A stretch of DNA of 64,000 nt from Boletus sp. NGJ (GCA_019096195.1 JAGTXK010000274.1:1-64000); one strand, 5' to 3'. Positions 1 to 11,645 are shown, numbered from the stretch's first letter. Numbers and translations: made by a program. Notes: generated from the sequence alone by a model not told the origin.

Positions 1-1300
1 TTGTGATGGAGGTAGTACTAGGCAAATTGAACCGACATGTAGCTACAGCAATCTACGCTTACACAGGCTACCCACTCAGCTGCACCCGGGGTCCCTTCCC
101 GGCTGTCTCCGAGGCGCGACTTTTCAGAATTCGTTTTCCACAGAGATTTGCAAACAGCTGTAACATCATCCTCACTTCAGACCCAAGTAGATCGAACGTG
201 AAGATGAAGTGTCTACACGTAATGCGTAAGTCAGCGTGACTGTTTCCGTGGTGATCACGAACCAGCTGTGGCCCATTCGTGCCAGAAACTTAAATAATGC
301 CTCCGTGAAGCAAGCCATGCATGCATGCACAAATTGCGAGTCTGCGACAACTCGACGCTATCACTGCAGGCATCAACACACGTCATCCAGTGAGTGCATT
401 TCGAAACATACATATGAAAACCGTCTGATCGAAGCAAGAAAAGAACCGCAACGAATATCATTTCCTACATGTTCGTTACAATGCGTCGACTAGGAATCGA
501 CTGTACCCCTCGTGCCATGGCATCCCCCAGCAATCCGCACTCATATTTCTTGTTTGTTTTATGGTGGCTATCAACATTGATCTCGCCCGCTTCTCTTGTT
601 TGCTCCCACACCTTCCCTTCCATCTGAAGTATTCATTGATCTTACTTTCATTCACGTGCTCTCTATCGGTTTTTCTAGAGTTCAATCCGGTCTCTTCGCG
701 CATCCAAAGGTTGCTATTATTGTTACCTTCTGGATTCTGACTTACGAAGTCAGTGCTTTCAAGTTGATGAGTGGGCCGTGCTGACAAAAATGAAGTTGCC
801 CGGAGGAGCACATCACAGCCAGTGACTGAGGCTGAGTGCTGCACATGGCAACCGTGACAGGTGTAAAACTTAACAGTCAGCGAAACCTGAATCACATTGG
901 CATATCCGGATTCAGCGCAGTGATCCTGCTGCATCAGGGAGTGTGCAAGGTTCGTGAGCTCATTTGTCTCCACACCTATGATTAAATTCAGTCACGAGTT
1001 TGCGTGCTGTTGAGTATCCTAACCTGACATTGTTTGCTACGAACCCCGGGCTCGAGACAGTAAGCTGGACCTGTTTCTGTTCTTGGACCCAACTTGACCA
1101 TAATGTCGCTATTCAGTGATTTTCACCACGAAAGAACACGGAATGGTGCTGATGCTTACTTGTAGTCTCGCGCCCTCGATCAACACTACCGTAACGCACT
1201 TCCTCATGACACCAAATATATTCTCCGGAAAAGGACAACTTAGGAAAATGTATATTCCTGATGGTAGCTACCCACACTGCCATACCAATCATGGGCACAT
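1..1300. other. Upstream flank of secreted-protein copy 1
   Basis: No convincing gene is seen here. Stretches around 180-250 and 600-760 resemble the sequence around 2220-2300 and 2935-3050, upstream of copy 2. They therefore look like the flank of the first duplicated unit and not coding sequence. The longest open frame (476-973, minus) has no recognisable motif and is not kept open in the related flank. Confidence 0.5.
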
Positions 1301-1304
1301 GCTC

Positions 1305-1410
1305 AGGCGGACAGGTCAAGCTCCCCGGCCGCCATCTGACAGTCTGGCCACGCACAGAAATGACCTTTGTGTGGGTTTTCTTCACATGAGAGTGCTGAGC
1401 ACCCAAAGTC
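1305..1410 (+). promoter_or_regulatory. Conserved upstream module, copy 1
   Basis: A block of about 100 bp containing CGGCCGCCATCTGACAGTCT, and later TTTTCTTCACATGAGAGTGC, lies just upstream of the gene. Close copies precede the other three paralogs. The TATA-like sequence here is weak (CTACATAATTG near 1411). Conservation outside the coding region at a fixed place suggests a core promoter or 5' leader, although recent duplication alone could also explain it. Confidence 0.55.
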
Positions 1411-1475
1411 CTACATAATTGCACCTCCAACCTGCAAGCTCGTTACTCTTGTTGGACACCTTGGCCCATAACACC

Positions 1476-2003
1476 ATGCGTTTCAACACTCATCTACTCT
1501 TGCTCCCCGCCCTCTTCGTTACGAGCGGCGTTCTTGCCCAACTGAGTGCTGTGGCTACCAGCTACACCCCCGACGTTACATACCCCCCTCCAACCTCTTA
1601 CAACGTCGACTCGTTCGTCTTCTGCAGCGCCCAAGACTGCTCGGGCACGTGTGAGGTCGAGAGCGCCGAGTACGTCCCTGCAGACGACGCGGAGGTTGCT
1701 CCAAACGACATGGGCTTCCAGTCCATTTACTGGTACGATCCCGGTGGCTACGGCTGGGACCTGTACACGTGCCTCGAGGCGGGGTGTGGTAACGCCGTCC
1801 AATTCGGGGCGAACACCTGCTACAATCTGTACGACAACGGTGTTCCGACTGACTTTTACGTGTATTATTACTTTGTCCAGGGGGGGTATGGATTTTTCTT
1901 CGTCTTCTCTCAACAAATACACTTATGTGAAACACAGGAAGATGTAAAGTGCGGTTTGATGTGGTTTGAGAGAGATGAAGCAGAGAGACTGGCGTGTGGG
2001 TGA
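1476..2003 (+). CDS. Small secreted cysteine protein, array copy 1 (C-terminally extended)
   Basis: This is a predicted secreted protein of 175 residues in a single open frame. The start at 1476 matches the start of the other three copies. Residues 1 to about 21 form a signal peptide (MRFNTH, then a hydrophobic run ending VLA-Q). The mature part has six cysteines: C-x5-C-x3-C in the FVFCSAQDCSGTC segment, then C-x4-C in YTCLEAGC, and the last in NTCYNLYDNG. Aromatic residues are abundant (SIYWYDPGG, VYYYFVQ). Copy 3 ends at a TAG right after FVQ. Here the same codon is GGG, so the frame runs about 40 residues further through what is 3' UTR in copy 3. I recognise no characterised family. An apoplastic or effector-like role is only inference from the small, secreted, cysteine-containing character. 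Confidence 0.82.
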   Translation: MRFNTHLLLLPALFVTSGVLAQLSAVATSYTPDVTYPPPTSYNVDSFVFCSAQDCSGTCEVESAEYVPADDAEVAPNDMGFQSIYWYDPGGYGWDLYTCLEAGCGNAVQFGANTCYNLYDNGVPTDFYVYYYFVQGGYGFFFVFSQQIHLCETQEDVKCGLMWFERDEAERLACG

Positions 2004-3786
2004 GGTTCGTGAGACTTATCGCTGCTTTTACCCTTTTCGCTGATCTCAACTTGATATTTTAGCTCGGTGAGAAATATAAATAGGATTATCGAAGTACTGA
2101 GGTTTGATATATACAGCACAAATCCACGTCGCTACACGCAAGTCTCCATTGATATTAGTTTAAGGGGCAGACGCACTCCTGCATCAAGTGGGTCGTTACT
2201 ATCATCATCACTTCCGACCAGGCGGATCAGAGCGTGAAGATAAAGTGGCTTTCTCCCCTATCTACCTGTAATGCGCAAGTAGCGTGACTGTTCCACTAAG
2301 AGAATGGCAAGTTCTAAAATCCTCACAGGTCGGATCTATGGACGACTAGATGCCTACAGGCCAAGCACTCCTCGGCAAAAACAGCGAGAGCCGCTTACCA
2401 GCTGAGTGAATGGATGACAACCGAGATAAGTCGATTGAATGCGGAGTCCATCAGGCCCACCATCAGACACACTAATAGCGCAAATGCACCAAGGGCTTAC
2501 ATGGAATGTCCACATATGAGAATCATTGATCTTCTCGCTAAATCCATTGGTCGCAAGATTTTAACTAGGCAAAGACTCCAGAGAGCAATGAACTGGCATA
2601 CATCATGATCCCGGATATAGACGGTCGCCCCAGGAATGATCGACATCCGTAACAATCTCGTTGGATCCCAGAACAGTGGAGGCGGTGAATGTTTTATTTT
2701 CTTGTGATAAATTTAATTGACCAGAGTGGCCCGGGCGTCATTGCAATACAAAATTTTGCAACAACTGAACGCTACCATTCATGACGTGCGACACATCATC
2801 CGGATCCCGGTAAGCGCATTTTGAACTCTTCACAAGAAAAACCATTTGATCGAAGAAGAGGAAAACGGCTGCCACGAAACTTGTACTACCATTTCATATA
2901 CGTTTCTTACTTCCAACATCCGTTCATAACGTCACGGTGTCGGTTTTGCTGTCGCGAGAATTTATTTCTGTCTCCTCACGCCGATCCGGAGGTTGCTATT
3001 ATTCGTTACCTTCTTCCAAACGCTGCTCACGAAGGTAGCACTTTCAAGTTGCTGATGCCAGTGAGGCAGTAGCCCGTGTGGACCTTTTTCTGTTCTTACC
3101 CAACTGGATCATAATGCCGTGTTTCAGTACTTCAGTGATCGATTGGCACCACCTGAGACCGGTGTTGAATCTTCGATACTTACTTTGCAGGCTCGCCCTT
3201 AATGGAAACCACCGCGACGCACATTTTAAAATTCCCATGACACCACATAGACTCTCCGGAAAGAGATTCTTTATGGCTCTGATGCGCGATTGCTCACGCG
3301 TCGTGGCAGAAATCAAATTTAAGACTTTTCCACTACTGACAACGGTGATGTTTTCCTATTCCAGGATCATCGTAAGTTGCCATGTTTCCATACACCTCGT
3401 CTCTTGCTACTCAAGCTGATCGTGTGCGTCTAAGCACACCAAACGTACTCTCTTGGTAATGATGCAGGTGGCGATATCATGTTCACAGGAACCGTGACAC
3501 TACAGGAGGCCCTAGTGAACCGGTCAAGAATACCGATGTGAAATAAAGAACTGAATTCCCAATCAGAAAATATCAAGGGGACTGACACCCAGCATCATTA
3601 GAGAAGTACTTTTGGATGAGACTGTCTACCCCGTTTCAGGGTTGTATTCCCGTATGGTCTACTGACAGCATAATCAGGACGAGGCTATATGTTGACTTGT
3701 TATATATGATTACAAGGAGCGACCTCGGAATGATCTTGGGATGTGGGTTCTACACTTACTCATGCTGCTATATCAAGAATGGACAC

Positions 3787-3890
3787 ATACAGGTGGACCC
3801 CCGGCCGCCATCTGACCGTCTGACCACGCACAGAAATGACCCTCATGTGGATTTGGATTTTCTTCACATGGGAGTGCTGAGCATTTAAAA
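3787..3890 (+). promoter_or_regulatory. Conserved upstream module, copy 2
   Basis: This is the second occurrence of the shared block (CCGCCATCTGACCGTCTG, then TTTTCTTCACATGGGAGTGC), slightly more diverged than in copies 1, 3 and 4. An AT-rich TTTAAAAT follows at about 3885. Confidence 0.55.
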
Positions 3891-3954
3891 TCGCGCCTCC
3901 ATCCCGCAAGCTCGTTACCCTTGGACCTTGTTGGACACCTTGGCCCATAACATC

Positions 3955-4359
3955 ATGCGTTTCAACACTCATCTACTCTTCCTCCCCGCCCTCTTCGTTG
4001 CGAGTGGCGTTCTTGCCCAACTGAGTGCTGTGGCAACCAGTTACACCCCTGACGTTACCTACCCCCCGCCAATCAATGGGGTCTACGACACGTTCGTCTT
4101 CTGCAGTGCCCAAGACTGCACGGGCACGTGTGAGGCCGAGAACGTCGAGAGCGTCCCTGGCGACGACGCGGAGGCTGCTCCATACGACATGGGCTTTCAG
4201 TCCATTTACTGGTACGATCCCGGTGGCTACACCTTGGATCTGTACACGTGCCTCGCGCCGGGGTGTGGTGACGCTGTCCTAATCGGGCCGAACACCTGCT
4301 ACAATCTGTACGACAACGGTGTTCCGACTGATTTTTACACGTTTTATTACTTTGGCTAG
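3955..4359 (+). CDS. Small secreted cysteine protein, array copy 2
   Basis: This 134-residue paralog of copy 1 is uninterrupted. It has a signal peptide over about the first 21 residues (hydrophobic core, VLA-Q cleavage context) and the same six cysteines in FVFCSAQDCTGTC, YTCLAPGC and NTCYNLYDNG. It ends with the short tail TFYYFG and a TAG, which looks like the ancestral length. It differs from copy 1 in the acidic loop (ENVESVPGDD in place of ESAEYVPADD). Function is unknown. Secretion is inferred from the N-terminus, and relationship to the other copies is evident along the whole protein. Confidence 0.85.
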   Translation: MRFNTHLLFLPALFVASGVLAQLSAVATSYTPDVTYPPPINGVYDTFVFCSAQDCTGTCEAENVESVPGDDAEAAPYDMGFQSIYWYDPGGYTLDLYTCLAPGCGDAVLIGPNTCYNLYDNGVPTDFYTFYYFG

Positions 4360-5044
4360 GCGGTGTGTGAATCTTTCTTCACCTGACCCCTTAACAAATC
4401 CACTTATGCGATATATAGGAAGATGTGAACTGCGGTTCGAGAAAGGTAAAGCAGAGTAGCTGGTGGATGAGGTCCGTGACTCCGTGAGACTTATCCCTGC
4501 ATTTACCCTTTTTCACTGATCTCAACTTGATATTTTAGCTCGGTGAAAATTGTAAATAGGATCGTCGATGCTCAATTATATATTTAAACGTTGGAACAAA
4601 GCCGTGTTGCCACATGCAAATCGCCACTGATATTATTACCATGAAGTCAGAATATTCTATCCTGACATGGAATCCATCCCGTCATCATGTCTGCCTGCAG
4701 TTTCCGAGCTGAGGGTGCCAGTAGATGACGTCATCATATTGTGGGGATTCCTCATGGTGATCTTTTCGCTAAATTCATCGGTCGCAAGATACTACCTAGG
4801 GGGAATGGTCGGTGACCGGTGACCTGTGTCATGAGAAAGTCAACTTGAACGCGTCCCAGCAATATGTTTTCTGTCTACCCCGTTTCAGGGTTGTATTCCC
4901 GTATGATCTACTGACAGCATAATCAGACGAGGGTACATGTTGACTTGTTATATATATTTCCAAGTAGCGACGTCGGATTTTGTGTGCGTTCCGAGTCCAC
5001 ACTCACGCTGCCGTAACTTGCAAGCATCATGGACACATACACAC

Positions 5045-5150
5045 GTGGACAGGTCAACCTCCTCGGCCGCCATCTGACAGTCTGGCTACGCACAAAAATG
5101 ATCTTTGTATGGGTTTTCTTCACATGAGAGTGCCCAGGACCTAAAATACT
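5045..5150 (+). promoter_or_regulatory. Conserved upstream module, copy 3
   Basis: This is the third occurrence of the shared block (CGGCCGCCATCTGACAGTCT and TTTTCTTCACATGAGAGTGC). The segment just after it (CCCAGGACCTAAAATAC) differs from the GCTGAGCACC of copies 1 and 4. Confidence 0.55.
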
Positions 5151-5194
5151 ACGCAAGATTGTTACCCTTGTTGAACACCTTGGCCTGTCATACG

Positions 5195-5602
5195 ATGCAT
5201 TTCAGTGCTCAAGTACTCTTCTTCCCCGCCCTCTTCGTTACGAGCGGCGTCCTTGCCAATCTAAGTGCCAAGCCTACGACTTCCACCCCTGATGTTACCT
5301 ACCCCCCTCCAACCTCTTACAACGTCGACTCGTTCGTCTTCTGCAGCGCCCAAGACTGCACGGGCACGTGTGAGGTCGAGAGCACCGAGTACATCCCTGC
5401 AGACGACGCGGAGGTTGCTCCAAACGACATGGGCTACAAGTCCATCTACTGGTACGATCCCGGTAGCTACCGCTGGGACCTGTACACGTGCCTCGCGGCG
5501 GGGTGCACTGACGCCGTGCAAATCAAGCCGAACACCTGCTACAATCTGTACGATGGCGGTGCTCCGACTGACTTTTACGTGTATTATTACTTTGTCCAGT
5601 AG
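5195..5602 (+). CDS. Small secreted cysteine protein, array copy 3
   Basis: This 135-residue paralog is closest to copy 1 in the central part (same SYNVDSFVFCSAQDC context). The signal peptide starts MHFSAQ and ends VLA-N. The six-cysteine pattern is intact (FCSAQDCTGTC, YTCLAAGC, NTCYNLYDGG). It ends VYYYFVQ followed by TAG, the codon lost in copy 1. An upstream in-frame ATG at 5105 lies inside the conserved upstream module, so I choose 5195, which aligns with the other starts and begins directly with the signal peptide. Function is unknown. Confidence 0.84.
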   Translation: MHFSAQVLFFPALFVTSGVLANLSAKPTTSTPDVTYPPPTSYNVDSFVFCSAQDCTGTCEVESTEYIPADDAEVAPNDMGYKSIYWYDPGSYRWDLYTCLAAGCTDAVQIKPNTCYNLYDGGAPTDFYVYYYFVQ

Positions 5603-6814
5603 GGGTATGGAAATTTCTTCATCTGACTTGTCGACAAATACACTTATGCATAATACAGGAAGATGTAAAGTGCGGTTCGGGAGAGATGAAGCAGAAGAGA
5701 CTAAAGGTCCGTGAGACCTATTTGCTGCTGTTACTCGTCGTTGTAGAAATTCAACCGTCCACGACAGTATTTCCAGCGGCACAATCACTACAACTCGTCG
5801 TTATCGAGACCACAGCATGAATGCGAAATTTACGTACCAACGTCCACATTTTGTTCGCGCGTATGCACAGTTAAACTCAACTAGTCCACCTGTTTGATGA
5901 ACATTGCGTACTGCATCAACGTTGTCTGATCAGCAAGACTCCAAGCAGGAAAAACATTTGCTGCAGTTCATAATTGAAGCAGCAAGGCATAAACGTTGGT
6001 TCTCATTGCAAGCTGAATCCCGCGATTGAGATTTCCTGGGGTTGGTTGAAAACACATAGGCAATCACGCACCTTGTTGAAAACTTCACTTCGTCAATGTG
6101 GCCATTTATCAACACGCCTCTGTGTCGCTGCTGACGGCACATTTCTCACTGTGAATTGCGTCGCTCCCGAGATTCTTGTCAAGTGCATGTTCAGTTTGCA
6201 CAACTCGAATCCACACCGTTTTCCGGAAGTCCTGTCACAATGGTGCTATATGGATGCTTACAGGTAAGATCCGAGCTTGCATTCCCTTTCTCTTACCTCA
6301 AGAACTCGCCTCTCACAGCAAAGGACCGAATGCAAAACGGGCAGAGTGCGCTGTCTGGTCCCCAAGCGTAGAGAATCTCCGACGTCCAAACATGGTAGCT
6401 CCGATCGAAGTTCACTTTGGCCGGGCCTGGGGCAAACTGCTTCTCACTGCAGTACTTTTGAATGGAAACTTGACGCCATTAATATTCCTCATAATGATGC
6501 CTACCAATCGTGGAGGTCCTGGAACCTTGGGCGTAGGCTGATGCTGACACCTTTGATCTGTTCTCGGCCGCCTACGTCGTCCCTCGAGGCTTCATGCTCG
6601 CGCGGAATGTCTGAACGCTGATCATATACACTCAATTAGAGTGGCGCATCCGTCAAGTCCACTCGATTTGACCACACTGTGCCCAGCGACGATGTACCAA
6701 ACAATACAGCCGTTAACAAAATCAACATCTACAAGTATCTGCCTCGACTCTTGTGGTGTGAGTTCTGCACCCACTCGCGCCGTCAGATCAATCATAGACA
6801 TCATATACACACAC

Positions 6815-6925
6815 GGACAGGTCAACCTCCTCGGCCGCCATCTGACAGTCTGGCCACGCACGACAATACCCTCCGCGTGGGTTTTCTTCACATGAGAGTG
6901 CTGAGCACCGAAAATACCTATAAAA
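6815..6925 (+). promoter_or_regulatory. Conserved upstream module with TATA box, copy 4
   Basis: This is the fourth occurrence of the shared block. Only this copy carries a textbook TATAAAA (CCTATAAAATTGG, about 6917-6929), roughly 55-65 nt before the start codon. If the module is the core promoter, copy 4 would be the copy with the best TATA element. Confidence 0.55.
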
Positions 6926-6982
6926 TTGGACCCCCAACCTGCACCTTTGTCACCGAGCTCCTTCAAGTTGGCCTGTCACACC

Positions 6983-7369
6983 ATGCGTCTCAACACACGT
7001 CTACTCTCCCTCCCCGCCCTCTTCGCTATCACTGGTGTTCTTGCCCAACAAAGCGCTTCGCCTACAAGTGGCACCCCTGACGTCACCTACCCTACTGACG
7101 ACGCGTTCGTCTTTTGCAGCGCCCAAGACTGCACGGGCACGTGTGATGTTGTCAACACTGACACTGTCCCTAAAGACGACGGCGAGTTCGCCCCGAACTT
7201 TTTGTCCATTTACTGGTACGATCCCGGCCACTACTCCTGGGACCTGTACACCTGCATCAGCTACGAGTACTGCGGTACCGCAGTGGGCATCGGGCCGAAC
7301 ACCTGCTACAATCTGTACGACAACGGTGTTCCGACTGCCTATACCGAGTATTACTACTTGGTTCGTTGA
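6983..7369 (+). CDS. Small secreted cysteine protein, array copy 4
   Basis: This 128-residue protein is the most diverged paralog. It has a signal peptide (MRLNTR, hydrophobic core, VLA-Q), a shorter linker after the signal, and the cysteine set FCSAQDCTGTC, YTCISYEYC and NTCYNLYDNG. The fourth-to-fifth cysteine spacing is five residues here and four in the other copies. It ends EYYYLVR then TGA. It shares the SIYWYDPG and GPNTCYNLYDNGVPT blocks with all copies, which probably mark the structural core. Function is unknown. Confidence 0.85.
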   Translation: MRLNTRLLSLPALFAITGVLAQQSASPTSGTPDVTYPTDDAFVFCSAQDCTGTCDVVNTDTVPKDDGEFAPNFLSIYWYDPGHYSWDLYTCISYEYCGTAVGIGPNTCYNLYDNGVPTAYTEYYYLVR

Positions 7370-8144
7370 TTTGGAGCTAGCTCGATGGGTACCGATATCT
7401 CTTCGTCTGACTACCTAAACAGGTAAACGTAACTGCATAAGTGCAGACTTGCGGGAAATTAATCAGTTGCGGGTTCGACAGAGAAAAAGAAGAGAGGCAA
7501 GAGTACTAGTGTAGGTGATGTTCCGAGAGATCTATCACTGCTTGTACTCTTTTCACTGATCTCGACTGGATATTTTAACTCAGGGCGTTTTCTAAATAGG
7601 GTGAATAACTGATGTGCAACAGCACAAAGGTTCAATATGTGCGGTATTGGAGCAAATCCACGTCGCTGCACGCAAATCTTCATTGATATTACTACCATCA
7701 AGTAAGAATGCTCCATCCTTAAATTCTAGCTGCATGGTCTCCCTCCCGTCATCAAGTCTGCCTGCGATTTTCGGGTTGGAGGTCTCGACCATTTTCCCAC
7801 TCGCGATTGTGTCATCACTCGCGCTCAATGAGTGACGTCTAGCAGGTATGTATGCGCAATTCATACACTTGTATTTCCACTAGACTGCGCTTCCGAGGGG
7901 GTACCGACTATACAAATACAACAGATGCGCGAGTATATGTTGTGATGGCACCGAGGACGATGTTGCGAGGCGTGATTCGTGATGTCAATAATGGATCTGT
8001 TTTGAAGATCATGGCTAAATATGCTCCTGTCGCATCAGGCGTCGTAGACAGAGCACCTGACGAACAGCGTCGAAAACAGGTACTGTGACACTTGCGAATC
8101 GTGAAGAGGTAAATGTCGGTATCCTATTACATTATCCATGTACG
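7370..8144. other. Convergent intergenic region
   Basis: This region lies between the last array gene (+) and the 3' end of phospholipase C (-). Its first part repeats the array 3' flank (GATCTCGACTGGATATTTTA near 7560). I see no gene in the rest. Confidence 0.5.
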
Positions 8145-11100
8145 TCAGTCCATGAAACCACCCACCATTGGAGCCATAACGAGCCGAAACTCACCCATCG
8201 CAAGACTCCCCAGACTGATGCAATACACCGCGATCGGTTCTCCGTCAGACTCCCCATCCCGCTGGATGGTGAACCGCACAAAGATGAGATCGCGCATGTC
8301 ACCCAGGCACTCAAAAGGCAGCCTCAGCGTCTCCTGCCACATCGGGTTAAATCCGTTGTTCTTAACTGAACTTGTGCGCATCGCCGTGACCGATCGATGC
8401 GCATGCACGTGACTAGTAGATGAGCTAGCCGAGGATACGCTGGAGGCGGATGGGGAGAGAAACGAAGCGGAGCTGCCCGGGTGATTCCAGTCGGGAGAGT
8501 GAACGGACACCTCGACGTACGGATCGACGTGTTTATCCATGATCTCGTGCCCCATTGCGTCCTTTGGGCGGGGCAACTGCTGAGCCGAAATTACCTGCCA
8601 GCGCCAACGTGAACCGAAAGCACCACCACATCCACACTGATCAGATGATCAGAAACTCAGCGGAGAATGGAGGCTTACAGTCACTTCCAAATAATGCTGC
8701 GTGTGATGATGGAGGTGCTCTTTATCGGACTTGCGGGGATCTTCAGTCTTGCGGAGAGCCTCCGGTTTGAGGACGTAACCGGCTCTTCCATTCCTCTGGA
8801 ACATCGCATGGTTGATCATGTACCCCAGATCTATCACCGATGTGACATCTCGTTAATTCCACGGCGCCACACCTGGACCGAATCCCGGTATATGTTGACG
8901 TACCGAACGTTTGCCAGTTGATAGCCACCAACTGCGCACCAGCTGCCCAACATCGATGAGGCAGATAGTTCGTCGAGCTTACTCTTGTACCTTTCGGATA
9001 TACCCTAACTAAGTGCGTCTTATTGTGCTTGATTAGATCGGCCGCACCCTGCCTGAGAATCTTGTTCATCGTCGTCTCAGAGAGTGAGAACATGTGTTCG
9101 GGAGCGTAATGTTCTTTCTTGTTGATTCCGCGGCACTTCACGCCGACGGTATAAACGAGAAGCGCAACGAGAGTGGGAGACATCTTGGCCTTATGCTCTG
9201 GTTTTGACTCTGGTTTGGGTGGCTGCTCGACGACCGCAGCCGAGGCCACCATTGCTGCGCCAGCAAGCGTCGCAGTCACGGATCTCTCAGGAGACGAATG
9301 CCGACCACGAACGCGATTGAAAACATTACGCGCTTTTCGAAGCTCTTCCTTCAGTTCTGCTGTTTTTATCGGCGTGACGCTTAGCCAAGCATCACGACGA
9401 CTAGATGCCGCTGTGTCCGATTTACCTTTAACGACTTCCACCTCTGACAGTTTAACCTTTCTAGGCTCCTCTCTAATCTCCTGCACGACGTCTGAATCTG
9501 ATGCGGAGGCTTCGGTCGAAGAGGATTCAGTATCGAGGGTGAGGTGCCGTTCGCGCATGGGTTCACTCTTGGAAACGTAGAGATTCTTCGCCTTGGAGGG
9601 ACGCGGATCAGCAATCGCGTGTGAGACTGCCACTCGATGAATGCACCAACTTTCAACAATACCCGGCCCTTGAGGTCTTCGGGGCTCGGCAACGGCCCGG
9701 ACAACGGCTTCCCTTCGATCGGAGCGCTAACTAAAGCTTTTCCAAAGACATCGTGTAGAATCATGGCAAGCATCTCTTGTTGGGGGAGCGAACAATGGAT
9801 CTCGGCAGAGATAATGATCGGATAAGGGGAGGTTACAAAAGCATATTTCATGACCGCCTCGCAGACCTCGCGGGCGGACACTTTGGAAGTCAAGGTCTTC
9901 CCATGGAAGACCATTGGCTCAGACTCTCCGTCGTAAATATCCACTGAGGCTCCGGCGTCAGCGAATGCCAAGTATAAACTGGGCTCAAACATACACTCGA
10001 CACTACGACAACTGCGAAGGAGAGCCCGTATATAACCTTCGATGGTGCTGTATCCGACGAGTTGATGACCAACTAGATATGTGTTGTGCGAGGAAGAGAT
10101 GAAGTAGTCGGACAAAGGATGTGTCATTGGTTGATAGACCTTTCCGTTTTGACCGATTAAAGCCGAGTTGTCGGAGGATACGAGAAAGGCGGTGAAAGCA
10201 TCCATAGACATCGTGAGAGTGACAAGATCTGGAGTAGATGATGCACCGCGGCCATCAGATGTCTTTGTACTATACCGCACGAAAAGGTTCTCGAGCTCGC
10301 GAAGTGTGAGACTTGACTTGAAGTAGGTCAGCCACAGGAAAGCAAGGTCACAAAACACTTACCTTTTGGATATCGCGCACGAAGCATTCGAACACGTTAA
10401 ACGTGAGCCTTCCATCACTCATTAAACACAATTTCTTGTAAAGCAGATCGATCTCGGGGCGAGCCTTGAGAAGCTTCACGAACGTCTGAAAGTCGGCGAA
10501 GTCGAGGTACTGACGATTTTGCGAGTCTGCACTCTAGACCGCCATGAAGTTCGTCATCAACCAACGGGGAAATAAAATATGAGAGTAACCCACATCGAAC
10601 AGACGCACGAGGTCCTCCAGAGACGAATTGATGTTCAATCGCCTACACAGTTTTTCCACTTGGTCGAAAGATAATCTCTGGTCGTTCTGTTCGCCGGTCG
10701 ATTTCCAGCACTGCCTTACCCAGACCGCCTGTCGGATCTCCTCATTTCCAAGACCCGTCATAAGTTCCTGCCTTATTGCGTACAGCTTTCTCAAGGTGAT
10801 GTCCCAAAGCTGAAATGATTCCAATGAAGAGGCGATGAGATGGAGCGTCTTGTACTGTCCGTCTAGCATGTAAATGATAGTGATCCATCGATCTTCGTAT
10901 TCGCGTGCGAGCTGAAATTGCTGGCGATAATACCTCGCGTCAGATCCCGACCTGAGCTCCTTGATGTTCTCGATGGGAACTGTCGATGGTGGCAGGCAAG
11001 AGAGTGAATGTTGGTCCCTGAACTATCCGACTAAAAGGCACGTACTAATTCTCCATCTCTTGGATTCCCAGATGATCTGACCTTGGTCAGCATCAAGCTT

Positions 11101-11645
11101 GAATAGATAACTCTTTTGTGACTTGGCAGAGACTTTGGTCATGGGAACGCCCTGTTGAAGTAACGCAGGCACAGGGATCTCTGCCAGGGAAGACATGGCC
11201 AGTTCGTGCGCACGTGCAGAATGAGCGTCGTTGGTGGAAGCCAAGTCATCCGTTCTCTCCGAGTCAAACGTGTCGTGCCCATCAGAGGCGAAAAACGGAC
11301 GCGTGCTGTCATTTTCGCCGTGCACTTTCCTAATCCGGACTTCACTTCGATACCCGACTGCGCCACCTTGCACGCGGCTCTGACTCGGACTCGCGCTGCG
11401 AGAGCGACGCAACGACTCGGAAAGGTTCCGCCCCAACGTCGTCCTCGCCACTCGAGAGATACGGTGTGATATAGACCGGCGAAGGTTGCTGTCGCGATTG
11501 TTACTGTCCCGATCGCCTAACCGACGGGGAGAGACATCCTCCACAAATGCCAGCGTCTCCCGGTGATTGTCCAAGAGCACTGGGGCGCGTCGTAGGATGG
11601 GAATGGGGCAGTTGTCGTTCGTCCGCAGCTCGGAGCGCTCAGGCA
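8145..11645 (-). CDS. Phosphoinositide-specific phospholipase C
   Basis: The enzyme hydrolyses PI(4,5)P2 to IP3 and diacylglycerol at membranes. The start at 11645 begins MPERSELRT. Domains follow in order: PH-like (WESKRWRI spliced to IPIENIKELR), EF-hand-like region, X box, a long charged linker, Y box and C2. X-box catalytic residues are visible: SSSHNTYL, SVELDIYDG (restored across an intron at 9944-9994), VFHGKTLTSK, SAEIHC and RVLLK. The Y box shows FSLSETTM, VRVYPKGTR and INWQTF. The C2 domain contains DKHVDPYVEVSV and NNGFNPMWQETL. Donor GTACGT at 11045 ends exon 1, and exon 2 resumes at 10979. About seven introns were traced and no frame lesion was found. Acidic and serine-rich sequence between X and Y is normal for the PLC-delta-like fungal Plc1 type. 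Confidence 0.93.

Larger units (their letters stand above)
1..7720. repeat. Tandem gene array with duplicated flanks (four units)
   Basis: Four paralogous genes in the same orientation (starts at 1476, 3955, 5195 and 6983) are carried on diverged direct repeats. The repeats include the upstream module, the coding sequence and part of the 3' flank. A short 3' element containing GATATTTTAGCTCGGTGA recurs near 2050 and 4532, with a weaker match near 7570. A block at about 3622-3715 recurs at about 4874-4960, linking the copy 2 and copy 3 upstream regions. Spacing of the genes (about 2.5, 1.2 and 1.8 kb) is uneven, so units have gained or lost flanking DNA since duplication. Confidence 0.8.

Noticed and set aside
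476-973. 165-codon minus-strand frame
   Set aside because: No motif, odd composition, and the related flank upstream of copy 2 does not keep it open. Judged non-coding.
1576-2049. 157-codon minus-strand frame opposite copy 1
   Set aside because: Arginine-rich antisense shadow of the secreted-protein gene.
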